A DNA stretch of 64,000 nt from Pseudomonadales bacterium (GTDB lineage Bacteria; Pseudomonadota; Gammaproteobacteria; Pseudomonadales; UBA7434), in contig JAOIUY010000002.1 in assembly GCA_028223755.1 (NCBI GenBank), positions 62,001 to 126,000 of the forward strand, in the 5' to 3' direction. The position numbers and the translations under genes are program-made. The notes beneath the pieces were generated by a model that saw nothing but the letters and a program-made list of their open reading frames with translations, had not been told where the DNA came from and searched no databases. The first letter of the stretch is position 1. Each line of letters begins with the position of its first letter. Shown here in pieces: positions 33,210 through 41,665 of this stretch.

Positions 33210-33707
33210 CTAGCGACGCTCTTTTTGCAATTTTTGTTTAATGCGGTTGCGTTTAAGCGCTGAAATGTAATCGACAAATAATTTGCCATTAAGGTGATCA
33301 ATTTCATGTTGAATACAAACGGCAAGTAAACCATCGGTTGTTATTTCAAATGCTTCGCCTTTTTCATTTAAGGCACTAATTTTTACGCCAGTCGGTCGAG
33401 AGACCTCTTCGTAATAACCTGGCACTGATAAACAGCCTTCTTGATAGTTGTGTAGTTCGGGATCGAGAACTTCAATGCTTGGGTTGATAAAAACCAATGG
33501 CGTATCACGCTCTTCAGAAACATCAATAACGATAACTTGTCGATGCACATTAACTTGCGTGGCAGCGAGACCAATACCTTCAGCGTCATACATGGTTTCT
33601 GTCATATCACGAACTAGTTGTTGAATGCGTTCATCAACTGCTTTGACAGGACGAGCAATCGTTCTGAGCTGTGGATCTGGAAATTCTAAGATATCGAGTA
33701 TGGCCAT
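33210..33707 (-). CDS. def: Peptide deformylase
   Basis: Metalloprotease that removes the formyl group from nascent proteins. All three family motifs are visible in the 165-residue product: [17 protein letters not shown] (metal-binding Cys) and QHEIDHLNG (the HEXXH helix). Length matches the E. coli enzyme. First gene of def-fmt-rsmB, with its promoter expected in the divergent gap to the LysM gene. Confidence 0.98.
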   Translation of the reverse strand: MAILDILEFPDPQLRTIARPVKAVDERIQQLVRDMTETMYDAEGIGLAATQVNVHRQVIVIDVSEERDTPLVFINPSIEVLDPELHNYQEGCLSVPGYYEEVSRPTGVKISALNEKGEAFEITTDGLLAVCIQHEIDHLNGKLFVDYISALKRNRIKQKLQKERR

Positions 33708-34043
33708 GGTTTTACTTGTCTATTTTCTATTTGTGATGTTTCTAATTGTGATGTAAATCAATCTTTATCGAGATGGCGATCACGTTGGTGTGCGCTCAGC
33801 TAGCAAAAACTTCTAATGACCGCCATTTATGCGCAGTGCTTGCCGCTGTGGCTGATCTTGACTGCTATATTATACAGATCGAGGCAATAAGATTGCACCG
33901 GAAGTTTGCCGGTGTTAACCGAATAATAAGCGGTTTTTTTGCAACGATTGCCGCTCTTTTTTGTCGCAGTTAATTCATATAACACGATGAGCAGCGCTCA
34001 CTTAGATCAATATTGGCTTGATTGGCTTGGAAAGGAAACGCAA
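33708..34043. other. def-LysM divergent intergenic region
   Basis: A 336-bp gap that should hold promoters for both flanking genes. The right half has two adjacent hairpins: CACCGG/CCGGTG (33896-33914) and AACCG/CGGTT (33917-33935), the second followed by a T run. A small open frame (33773-33973) covers it but has no recognisable product or ribosome site. No clear promoter pair was identified. Confidence 0.5.
33917..33940 (+). terminator. Terminator-like hairpin with T run, no upstream plus-strand gene
   Basis: AACCG (33917-33921) pairs with CGGTT (33931-33935) around a 9-base loop, and T continues to 33940. A stronger 6-bp hairpin lies 3 bp upstream. The nearest gene to the left runs the other way, so if this terminates anything it would be an unannotated plus-strand RNA. 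It could also act as a leader structure of the LysM gene. The stem is short. Confidence 0.3.
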
Positions 34044-35069
34044 ATGAATAAATTTTGGCTTGGTCTGATTTTATGCGCAGCCGCTATACATGGGCAAATA
34101 GCTGTCGCAGAGCTTGAGTTACGCTCGGATCACCCAGGAACCTATACGGTCAAAACCGGCGATACGCTCTGGGACATTTCAGAAATGTATCTTAAAACGC
34201 CTTGGTTGTGGCCGGAGATATGGCAAGCTAATCCACAAGTGAGCAATCCACACCTGATTTATCCTGGCGATATCCTGTCGCTCATCTATTTAGACGGTAA
34301 GCCGCGTTTAGTGGTCAATCGTGGCCCTGTTAAATTAACACCGCAAATGCGTACCTCACCGCTGGGTGCGGCGATTCCAGCAATTCCATTGGATGCAATT
34401 AGTTCTTTTCTATCTCGCAGCCGAGTGGTTGATAGAGATACATTAGAAGACGCGCCCTATGTATTAGCGGTTTCCGGTAATCGCATTATTAGTGCCGCGG
34501 GTGATCGAATCTATGCGCGCGGCGAATTTGACCCAGCGACTAACTTTTATGGCATTTATCGTGAAGGAGAGACCTTTGTTGATCCTGAAACGCGAGAAAA
34601 GCTGGGAATTCAAGCACTTGAGATCGGCACAGGTCGTATTGTTGCCGAGGATGAAGAAGAAGGCGTTACTAGTGTGTTATTGAATAGTAGCAACGAAGAA
34701 GTGCGTATTGGTGACCGATTCTTAGCGTTTGCCGATGAAAAAGTGAACTCCGTTTTTTACCCAAAAGCGCCCGATAGCGAAATTGAAGGGGTGATTATTG
34801 CTGTTGAAGGCGGCGTGGCGAGTATTGGACGCTATGACGTAGTCGCTATTAACCGTGGCGAGCGAGAGGGTTTGGCTACCGGCGACGTTTTGGCGGTTAA
34901 TCAGGCAGGTAAAACCATCCGCGATAGCGTCGGTAAAGGTCGAGTGAAATTGCCCAGTGAACGAGCTGGATTGCTCATTGTCTTTAAGGTATTCGAGAAG
35001 CTTAGCTATGGCCTGATTCTCGAATCTGAGCGCCCATTATCTGTGTTTGATGTGGTGACTAATCCATAA
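34044..35069 (+). CDS. LysM peptidoglycan-binding domain protein, exported
   Basis: The 341-residue product has a signal peptide (about 1-22, cut near AVA-EL) and a LysM domain at about 33-82 (YTVKTGDTLWDISEMYL, then WPEIWQANPQVSNPHLIYPGD). A 240-residue region without other known motif follows. The start was set at ATG 34044, preceded by AAAGGA. It is the counterpart of the LysM gene between def and dprA in Pseudomonas, so a cell-envelope role is likely. The exact function is not known to me. Confidence 0.88.
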   Translation: MNKFWLGLILCAAAIHGQIAVAELELRSDHPGTYTVKTGDTLWDISEMYLKTPWLWPEIWQANPQVSNPHLIYPGDILSLIYLDGKPRLVVNRGPVKLTPQMRTSPLGAAIPAIPLDAISSFLSRSRVVDRDTLEDAPYVLAVSGNRIISAAGDRIYARGEFDPATNFYGIYREGETFVDPETREKLGIQALEIGTGRIVAEDEEEGVTSVLLNSSNEEVRIGDRFLAFADEKVNSVFYPKAPDSEIEGVIIAVEGGVASIGRYDVVAINRGEREGLATGDVLAVNQAGKTIRDSVGKGRVKLPSERAGLLIVFKVFEKLSYGLILESERPLSVFDVVTNP

Positions 35070-35132
35070 TTTGCGGCTTCGCTTTTAGCGAGCCGTCCAT
35101 AACGCACCATAAATTTGATCAAGGATGATCTT

Positions 35133-36400
35133 ATGAATAACGCCGTATCCGGTAAACCAGCCGATAGTATTTGGCTGCCCCGACATGATATCTCTTCTCA
35201 AAACCACCCCATCCCCGATGATCTTTGCCCCTACTCTCGCGAGCAAATAACGGCGCTAATTGCCCTTCAGCATATTGATGAATTGGGCCCTGTTAATTTG
35301 TCATTGTTGCTGGCAAAAGCAGGCTCGATCGAGGCGTTAATAGGTGGTGCAATAGACCCAATGGCCGTTCGCAGTTTGCGCCAACCTTGTCGCCGAGATC
35401 TCCAAAACTTTTTGCGAAATCCTCGTGGAGTCCGTCAGTGGCAGCTGGCTGAGAAGAGTCTCGATTGGCTTGCCAAAACCGGCACTCATGTACTGGTTCG
35501 CGACGACCCCCGCTTTCCGCCATTGTTAAAGCAGCTGCATGACTGTCCGCAGTTGATTTACTTAGCTGGTGAGATAAATACGTTCAAATCAGTATCCTTA
35601 TCAATAGTTGGTACTCGCAAACCAAGTGCCGGAGCGCGGCAATTTACCGAGCAATTGGCTGCGAATCTGTCGGATGCAGGCTTGTTAATTACGCGTGGAA
35701 TGGCGACGGGCATTGATGCGGCAGCGCACCTTGGAGCAATAAATACCGGTGGTAAAACGGCAGCCGTATGGGCCGGGTTTGGATATTGTCTATCCTAGAC
35801 GCCATGAATCGCTGGCTAAAAGCATCTTAAAAAGCGGTTGTGTCATCAGTGAAATGCCATTGGGTACGCCATCAAAACCGGTGTATTTTCCGCGTCGTAA
35901 TCGGCTAGTTTCTGGCATCAGTTTGGGGGGTGGTTGTGGTGCAAGCAGCCCTGCCGAGTGGCTCCTTAATTACGGCGAATTATGCCGCCGAGCAAAATCG
36001 AGAAGTCTTTGCCGTGCCTGGGTCGATCCACAATTCTTTGAGCGCAGGTTGCCATCAGTTGATAAAAGAGGGTGCTACATTGATAGAAGGTGCCGATGAT
36101 ATATTGGCGGTCATTCGAGATTTACAGATTGCACAAGGCTTAGCACCTGTTGGCTCAAAGAAGGCGGATATGCCCGCGACAAAGACATCAGAGCAAATCG
36201 CGTATGCGCAACAAATTGAGGCCTTGCCTGCCGAGATGAGGGCGATTATAGATGCTATCGGTTATGATCCTGCGCCTTATGAATTAATAGAAGCGCGACT
36301 TGAAGCGGGTGTCGATAATTTGAGCGCCGTGTTAGTAGATTTGGAGCTACAGGGCATTGTGACTGTTGTTGGCGGCCTTTATAGCCGACAATATAGCTAG
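35133..36400 (+). pseudogene. dprA: DNA processing protein DprA, frame broken twice
   Basis: DprA protects incoming single-stranded DNA and loads RecA during natural transformation. The start ATG 35133 has AAGGA upstream. The first frame carries the N-terminal helical domain and Rossmann part (SIVGTRKPSAGARQFTEQLA, RGMATGIDAAAH). It loses frame near 35768-35782; GLDIVYPRRHESLAKSIL continues in the next phase. A second shift at the G6 run 35925-35930 moves to the third phase, where VVVVQAALPSGSLITANYAAEQ and the C-terminal winged-helix part follow to 36400. Each break puts the reading one base ahead. All segments look well conserved, which suggests recent loss or sequencing error. Confidence 0.85.
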
Positions 36401-36504
36401 CGGTGCTTTTCAGGCTTGAAACCTGCCCCGCTTTTCTGTAATTTGCGCCGCTTCCCAAGCCGTATTATTAAATTTTTTAAAAATAGTAAATAGAGAGTAA
36501 AGTC

Positions 36505-37008
36505 ATGAGTGATACATTTGTTGCCATATTAATGGGTTCTGATAGTGATTTGCCGCAAATGCAGCCAGCTATCGATACTTTGGCTAAATTTGCGATTCGC
36601 ACAGAAGTTAAAGTGTCTTCAGCGCATCGCACGCCGCAAGCAACCCATGAATATGTTACTGGCGCCGATCAACGTGGTTGTGGTGTTTTCATTGCTGCTG
36701 CTGGTATGGCCGCGCATTTAGCCGGTGCTGTAGCGGCGAATACAACAAAGCCAGTAATTGGCGTGCCTATTAATGCTTCGCTTGAAGGAATGGATGCATT
36801 GTTATCGACGGTTCAAATGCCAGGTGGCATTCCCGTGGCAACAGTCGCTATTGGTAAAGCAGGTGCAAAAAATGCAGCTTATTTGGCAGCGCAAATTCTT
36901 GCTACTGCTGATGCTGATCTTGCCGTTCGTGTAAAAGCTGAACGCGCAGAGTGCGCAGAAGCCGTTAAAGCAAAAGATGCTGCTTTACAGGCTAAACTCG
37001 CCAAGTAG
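36505..37008 (+). CDS. purE: 5-(carboxyamino)imidazole ribonucleotide mutase
   Basis: Purine synthesis enzyme that converts N5-CAIR to 4-carboxyaminoimidazole ribonucleotide. The 167-residue product has the class I pattern MGSDSDLPQM, SAHRTPQ and AAAGMAAHLAGAVAANT. A strong ribosome site (AGAGAG) precedes ATG 36505. The usual partner purK is not adjacent. Instead purE stands between dprA and tsaC, a position where Pseudomonas has no purE. Confidence 0.96.
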   Translation: MSDTFVAILMGSDSDLPQMQPAIDTLAKFAIRTEVKVSSAHRTPQATHEYVTGADQRGCGVFIAAAGMAAHLAGAVAANTTKPVIGVPINASLEGMDALLSTVQMPGGIPVATVAIGKAGAKNAAYLAAQILATADADLAVRVKAERAECAEAVKAKDAALQAKLAK

Positions 37009-37014
37009 TATTTG

Positions 37015-37614
37015 ATGACTTCGCCAGGCCGGTGGCAACTAACAAAAGCGTTATCTGCACTCGACAATGGTGAAGTCATTGCTTATCCAACCGAAGGGGT
37101 TTGGGGCTTAGGCTGCGACCCTTTTAATGCTGATGCTGTTAATCGCCTGCTTGCTATTAAAAATCGCTCGATGGATAAAGGCCTGATTCTTGTGGCCGCT
37201 AATCTCGATCAGATATCACCCCTATTGCATTCGTTGTCGGATGAGCAGCGCTCGAGACTAAATCAATCTGTTAGTGAAAATTCTTCTTCGCGCCTATCTT
37301 TACATTCAGCTTCGCGACCGACGACCTGGTTAATTCCATCGTATGACCTTATTCCGAGTTGGATAACGGGTGCACATAGTACGGTCGCCGTACGCATTTC
37401 AAAACATCCAACGGTTGCGGCGCTGTGTCAGGCTTATGGCGGTATGATTGTGTCGACCTCGGCCAACCCAAGTAAACAGCGACCTGCATTAACGCAATTA
37501 ACGGCGCGACACTACTTCTCCAAACAGATTAATGTCTACCTAAGTGGTAAGGTTAATTGCGCGGGTGAAGCATCAGAGATTCGTGATTTAGTGACGGGCG
37601 ATGTTTTGCGTTAA
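37015..37614 (+). CDS. tsaC: Threonylcarbamoyl-AMP synthase TsaC
   Basis: Makes the threonylcarbamoyl-adenylate used for t6A modification of tRNAs that read ANN codons. The 199-residue product shows AYPTEGVWGLGCDPFN, KNRSMDKGLILV and STSANPSKQ, the nucleotide- and bicarbonate-binding motifs of the YrdC/TsaC family. ATG 37015 was preferred to TTG 37012. It starts 6 bp after purE and precedes hemF and aroE, as in Pseudomonas. Confidence 0.95.
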   Translation: MTSPGRWQLTKALSALDNGEVIAYPTEGVWGLGCDPFNADAVNRLLAIKNRSMDKGLILVAANLDQISPLLHSLSDEQRSRLNQSVSENSSSRLSLHSASRPTTWLIPSYDLIPSWITGAHSTVAVRISKHPTVAALCQAYGGMIVSTSANPSKQRPALTQLTARHYFSKQINVYLSGKVNCAGEASEIRDLVTGDVLR

Positions 37615-37670
37615 ACTGTCAGCAATATTTTAATGATCGAAATTGAACAAGAAACCATCGGGGATAATCA

Positions 37671-38606
37671 TTGAGCAGCATTGATAAACAAGCGGTTCAA
37701 ACTTTTTTGCTGGATTTACAAAACCGTATTTGTGAGCGTTTTGAATCGCTGGATGATGGTGCGACATTTATAGAAGATGCTTGGGATCGACCACAAGGCG
37801 GCGGCGGTAAGACGCGTGTCTTAAAAAGCGGTCAAGTATTTGAAAAAGGCGGCGCTAATTACTCGCATGTTTTTGGTGACCAACTTCCACCCTCTGCTTC
37901 AGCAGGCCGGCCAGAATTAGCGGGGCGTTCTTTTGAAGCCTTTGGCGTGTCGGTGGTTATGCATCCTGATAATCCTTTTATTCCTACTTCACATGCCAAC
38001 GTTCGTTTTTTTATTGCCGAGAAAGAAGGTGAAGATCCGGTCTGGTGGTTTGGCGGTGGATTTGATCTAACACCTTATTATGGTTTTACCGAAGACTGCG
38101 TTAGCTGGCATCAACAGGCAAAGCAAGCGTGTGAGGTTTATGGCGAAAATGTTTATAGCGATTATAAAAAATGGTGTGACGATTATTTTTATTTAAAGCA
38201 TCGTGATGAGCCACGCGGCATTGGCGGCTTATTTTTTGATGATTTGAATGAATGGGGCTTTGAAAAATCGTTTGCATTTATGCAGGCGGTCGGCAACGGC
38301 TATATCGATGCTTACAGCGAGATTGTTAGCCGCAGAAAATCAGCAGCTTTTACTGAGGCGCATAAAGACTTTCAGCGTTATCGACGTGGGCGTTATGTTG
38401 AGTTTAATTTAGTTTACGATCGCGGCACTTTATTTGGCTTGCAGTCGGGTGGGCGCACTGAATCGATTTTAATGTCAATGCCACCAGAAGTGAACTGGCA
38501 TTATAATTATCAAGCGAAAGAAAATTCAGTTGAAGAAAAGCTGTATGAGGATTTCTTAAAGCCTAGAGATTGGCTTGCTGCTCCTGAAGCTAACATAATT
38601 AAATAA
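37671..38606 (+). CDS. hemF: Oxygen-dependent coproporphyrinogen III oxidase
   Basis: Heme synthesis enzyme that uses molecular oxygen to convert coproporphyrinogen III to protoporphyrinogen IX. The 311-residue product contains the signature [21 protein letters not shown]-type region (near residues 80-100), [15 protein letters not shown] and [16 protein letters not shown]. The start appears to be TTG 37671 with a GGGGAT ribosome site just upstream. The aerobic HemF fits the aa3 oxidase cluster and the heme A genes further along. Confidence 0.97.
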   Translation: MSSIDKQAVQTFLLDLQNRICERFESLDDGATFIEDAWDRPQGGGGKTRVLKSGQVFEKGGANYSHVFGDQLPPSASAGRPELAGRSFEAFGVSVVMHPDNPFIPTSHANVRFFIAEKEGEDPVWWFGGGFDLTPYYGFTEDCVSWHQQAKQACEVYGENVYSDYKKWCDDYFYLKHRDEPRGIGGLFFDDLNEWGFEKSFAFMQAVGNGYIDAYSEIVSRRKSAAFTEAHKDFQRYRRGRYVEFNLVYDRGTLFGLQSGGRTESILMSMPPEVNWHYNYQAKENSVEEKLYEDFLKPRDWLAAPEANIIK

Positions 38607-38630
38607 GATATTTGAAAAGGCGATGAAATC

Positions 38631-39470
38631 ATGAATGATAAAAGTCCATCGCGCTATGCGGTATTTGGCAATCCAATTGAGCACAGTCAGTCGCCGGTGA
38701 TTCATCAACAGTTTGCACAGCAATTGCAGCAAACTATTTCTTATCAAAAGCAGTTAATTGAACTGGGTAAATTTGATGCCAGTGCGCGCGCATTTTTTAA
38801 TGATGGGGGCGCAGGTTTAAATATTACAGTACCCTTTAAATTAGAGGCTTATCAATTAGCTGATCAATTAAGCGAGCGAGCCACTCGAGCTGGTGCTGTG
38901 AATACGCTGATTGTTGATGGCGATATCATTGTCGGCGACAACACCGATGGTTGCGGATTGGTAGCTGATTTACAAAATAATTTACAGTGGTCCATTGAAG
39001 GCGCCAACATTTTGATTTTGGGTGCTGGCGGTGCGGTTCGCGGCATTATTGAACCGTTATTAATGGCTAAGCCGGCATCAATGGTTATTGCTAATCGTAC
39101 GGTTGAAAAGGCGGAGCAGTTGGCTGAAATATTTCAACCGCTGGCCAATGACTTTTCAGTTAGGCTATCAGTAAAACACTATGCCGATTTAAATAAACCC
39201 TTCGACATTATTATTAATGGTACAAGCGCTAGCCTTGGTGGCGATATTCCTCCGTTATCCAGTGAGTGTTTTAATGCTGCATGTTGTTACGACATGATGT
39301 ATGCCAAAACGCCTACACCATTTTTACAGGTGGCAGCTAAGCAAGGGGCGCGAGTCATTGCCGATGGGCTTGGCATGTTAGTCGAGCAGGCGGCAGAATC
39401 ATTTAGACTTTGGCGTAATGTTAAGCCAGACACATCTAAAGTCATTCAGTTTGTCCGTGATAGCTTATAA
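38631..39470 (+). CDS. aroE: Shikimate dehydrogenase
   Basis: NADPH-dependent reduction of 3-dehydroshikimate in the aromatic amino acid pathway. The 279-residue product begins with a YAVFGNPIEHSQSPVIHQQ motif. It has NITVPFK with the catalytic lysine, and the cofactor loop LILGAGGAVRGI and NRTVEKAE. It lies 24 bp after hemF and 3 bp before the next gene, so a shared transcript is likely. Confidence 0.96.
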   Translation: MNDKSPSRYAVFGNPIEHSQSPVIHQQFAQQLQQTISYQKQLIELGKFDASARAFFNDGGAGLNITVPFKLEAYQLADQLSERATRAGAVNTLIVDGDIIVGDNTDGCGLVADLQNNLQWSIEGANILILGAGGAVRGIIEPLLMAKPASMVIANRTVEKAEQLAEIFQPLANDFSVRLSVKHYADLNKPFDIIINGTSASLGGDIPPLSSECFNAACCYDMMYAKTPTPFLQVAAKQGARVIADGLGMLVEQAAESFRLWRNVKPDTSKVIQFVRDSL

Positions 39471-39473
39471 ACA

Positions 39474-40742
39474 GTGAATAATTTATTCCTGCTTCTATTG
39501 TTTTGGGTCTGTCTAAGCTGCTCAAAATCAATGGCGGTTACGGGTCCTTTTATCGAGCTGCCAAAGACTGGATTAACGTCATCGGATCTGGCCGTAGTTT
39601 ATTTGAAGGGCGATAAAAAAAGCGAAGCCATTGCGCGTTATTATCAAAAACGAAGAAACATTCCCGCCAGAAATATTGTTGCGATAAACCTAGACGCTAA
39701 AAAAACCGTTATTGGCCCAGGTGAGTTTGCGGTTCAGAAAAAATTATTAGATTCACAGTTGGATGATAGCGTTCAAGCTTTAGCGCTTGCCTGGTCAAAG
39801 CCCTACCAGGTCGGCTGCATGAGTATGTCGGCGGCGTTTACTTTTGGCTATAACGTTGCTTACTGTTCGAGTTCCTGCACAAAAACACGGACTTCGCCTT
39901 ACTATCATTCGATGAGTGTCGCGCCCTATCGTGATTTTAAAATACGACCCACGATGATGCTTGCTGCGGCAGATGTTGATGATGCGATAACATTAATTGA
40001 TCGCGGTGTTGCAGCTGATGATACGCAGCCATTAGCGCGCGCTTTTTTATTGACTACCGCTGACAAAAGACGGTCGGTGCGAAATGTTTTTTTTGATGAC
40101 ATTAGAAAACACTTTGCTAATATTTATGACGTGCAAATTCTGAATTCTAATGGCATTCAAAATCGTAGCGACATTTTGTTTTATTTTACAGGCGCTGTTT
40201 CTGTGCCGCATCTCAATACGCTAACTTTTTTGCCCGGCGCTATGGCCGATCACTTAACCTCGGCGGGCGGCCAGCTAACAGATTCTAGCCAGATGAGTGC
40301 AATGCGATGGTTAGAGGCTGGCGCAACAGGGAGTTATGGCACGGCGATAGAGCCTTGTAACTTTGTTGAAAAATTTCCCAACCCTTTGTTAGCTATGCGG
40401 CATTACAGTTATGGCTCGACGATACTCGAAGCTTACTGGAAGAGTGTTTATATGCCGGGGCAGGGAAACTTTATTGGAGAGCCTTTAGCGTCGCCCTTTA
40501 ATGGTTATCGACTAGTAAGAAAAAAAGACCGGATAGAAATTCATTCACCGGTTTTGCGGGAAGGGCGTTATCGAGTTGTGGCTAACGAAGAGAGCTTGGC
40601 GGGTTTGAATACGCCAAGTTATTTACAAGCTATTAATAATGTTTCTATACAGTCGGTCACGCCCTATCGCCGACATCTCGAAATTAAACGGCCCTATCAT
40701 ATGCATTATAAAATTGAACGTTTAAGTTCGGATAAACGTTAG
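39474..40742 (+). CDS. TIGR03790-family exported protein of unknown function
   Basis: The 422-residue product has an N-terminal signal sequence (about 1-21) and resembles the TIGR03790 family. Visible segments are YYQKRRNIPARNIVAINLD, a central GATGSYGTAIEPCNFVEKFP and the closing pattern GEPLASPF, which recalls the end of caspase- or gingipain-like folds. As I recall the model, TIGR03790 occurs mostly in genomes with exosortase and PEP-CTERM proteins. The start is GTG 39474, 3 bp after aroE. No exosortase gene lies in the window. Biochemical function is unknown; a proteolytic role would be inference only. Confidence 0.72.
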   Translation: MNNLFLLLLFWVCLSCSKSMAVTGPFIELPKTGLTSSDLAVVYLKGDKKSEAIARYYQKRRNIPARNIVAINLDAKKTVIGPGEFAVQKKLLDSQLDDSVQALALAWSKPYQVGCMSMSAAFTFGYNVAYCSSSCTKTRTSPYYHSMSVAPYRDFKIRPTMMLAAADVDDAITLIDRGVAADDTQPLARAFLLTTADKRRSVRNVFFDDIRKHFANIYDVQILNSNGIQNRSDILFYFTGAVSVPHLNTLTFLPGAMADHLTSAGGQLTDSSQMSAMRWLEAGATGSYGTAIEPCNFVEKFPNPLLAMRHYSYGSTILEAYWKSVYMPGQGNFIGEPLASPFNGYRLVRKKDRIEIHSPVLREGRYRVVANEESLAGLNTPSYLQAINNVSIQSVTPYRRHLEIKRPYHMHYKIERLSSDKR

Positions 40743-40757
40743 CTGGTTTTTAGCGAT

Positions 40758-41291
40758 TTATCTTTCAAGCCGATATTGGTTTTTTAATTTCACATAATTT
40801 GCAGCGGTGTAAAGAAAAAAAGCTTTTTCTTGTTCGGTGAGCTCGCGTGCAGGTTTACACGGTGAGCCAACATAAAGAAAGCCGCTTGCCAATGTCTTAC
40901 CCGGTGGAACTAAAGCGTTGGCACCAATAATCACTTCATCTTCGATGATAGCGCCATCCATAACAATAGCGCCGTTGCCAATGAGTGTGCGATTACCTAT
41001 GGTGCAGCCGTGTAAAACAGTGCGATGACCAATAGTCACGTCACTGCCTATCGTCAGAGGCCAGCCATTTTCGTTGTAGCGGCTTGCATGTGTGATATGT
41101 AGAACCGAGCCATCTTGAATGCTAGTGCGTTCGCCGATACGGATGCGATGCATATCGCCGCGAATAACCGCTTGCGGCCAGACTGAGCAATCATCACCTA
41201 ATACTACATCGCCAATAACGACAGCACTTTCATCAACGTAAACGGCATTACCCAATGTCGGACTAATTTTTTGAAAGCGACGAATATTCAT
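40758..41291 (-). CDS. Gamma carbonic anhydrase-like hexapeptide protein (YrdA type)
   Basis: The 177-residue product is a left-handed beta-helix of hexapeptide repeats (for example VVIGDVVLGDDCSVWPQAVI) with the family's metal-ligand histidines in HITHASR and TIGHRTVLHGC. The C-terminal helix AFFLYTAANYVKLKNQY is usual. These proteins bind zinc or other metals; carbonic anhydrase activity varies between members and cannot be assumed. It is a single minus-strand gene convergent with the TIGR03790 gene. Confidence 0.9.
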   Translation of the reverse strand: MNIRRFQKISPTLGNAVYVDESAVVIGDVVLGDDCSVWPQAVIRGDMHRIRIGERTSIQDGSVLHITHASRYNENGWPLTIGSDVTIGHRTVLHGCTIGNRTLIGNGAIVMDGAIIEDEVIIGANALVPPGKTLASGFLYVGSPCKPARELTEQEKAFFLYTAANYVKLKNQYRLER

Positions 41292-41408
41292 AGGTTTATA
41301 TCCATTGGCGTTAAGGTTTGACTGCTATTCACTAGCCGCAAATTATATCTAATAACGCTAGTCGCTGATATGATGATGGCTATTATTTCAATTGATGGTA
41401 TTCGCTTT

Positions 41409-41663
41409 ATGCGCAATAAACGCTTTATTGCTGGCGCAGTATGCCCGCAGTGCAAACAAGTAGATAAAATATTTGTTTATTTGAGTGACGATGATAAAAA
41501 GCATCGCGCTTGCGCCAGCTGTGGCTTTCAGGAATCGATAGATGAAGCAATGGCATCTAAGCAAGAAGAAATTCCAACACGCGTTAATCAAAATCGATTA
41601 GGCGAGCAGCCGCTGGCACACGAGGTTGTTGTTGAGGCTGTAAAAATTCTGGACCCTAAATAA
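41409..41663 (+). CDS. YheV-like zinc-ribbon protein
   Basis: A short protein (84 residues from ATG 41409) that begins MRNKRFIAGAVCPQCK and has a second pair CASC about 30 residues later, making a zinc ribbon. The opening RKRFIAGA-CP pattern is that of the YheV/DUF2387 family. An earlier in-frame start at 41370 would add 13 residues. The function of the family is unknown to me. It lies alone between a minus-strand gamma-CA gene and the MATE gene. Confidence 0.82.
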   Translation: MRNKRFIAGAVCPQCKQVDKIFVYLSDDDKKHRACASCGFQESIDEAMASKQEEIPTRVNQNRLGEQPLAHEVVVEAVKILDPK

Positions 41664-41665
41664 GC

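Noticed and set aside
33773-33973. 66-residue frame in the def-LysM gap
   Set aside because: No ribosome site, no recognisable product, and it runs through the terminator-like hairpins.
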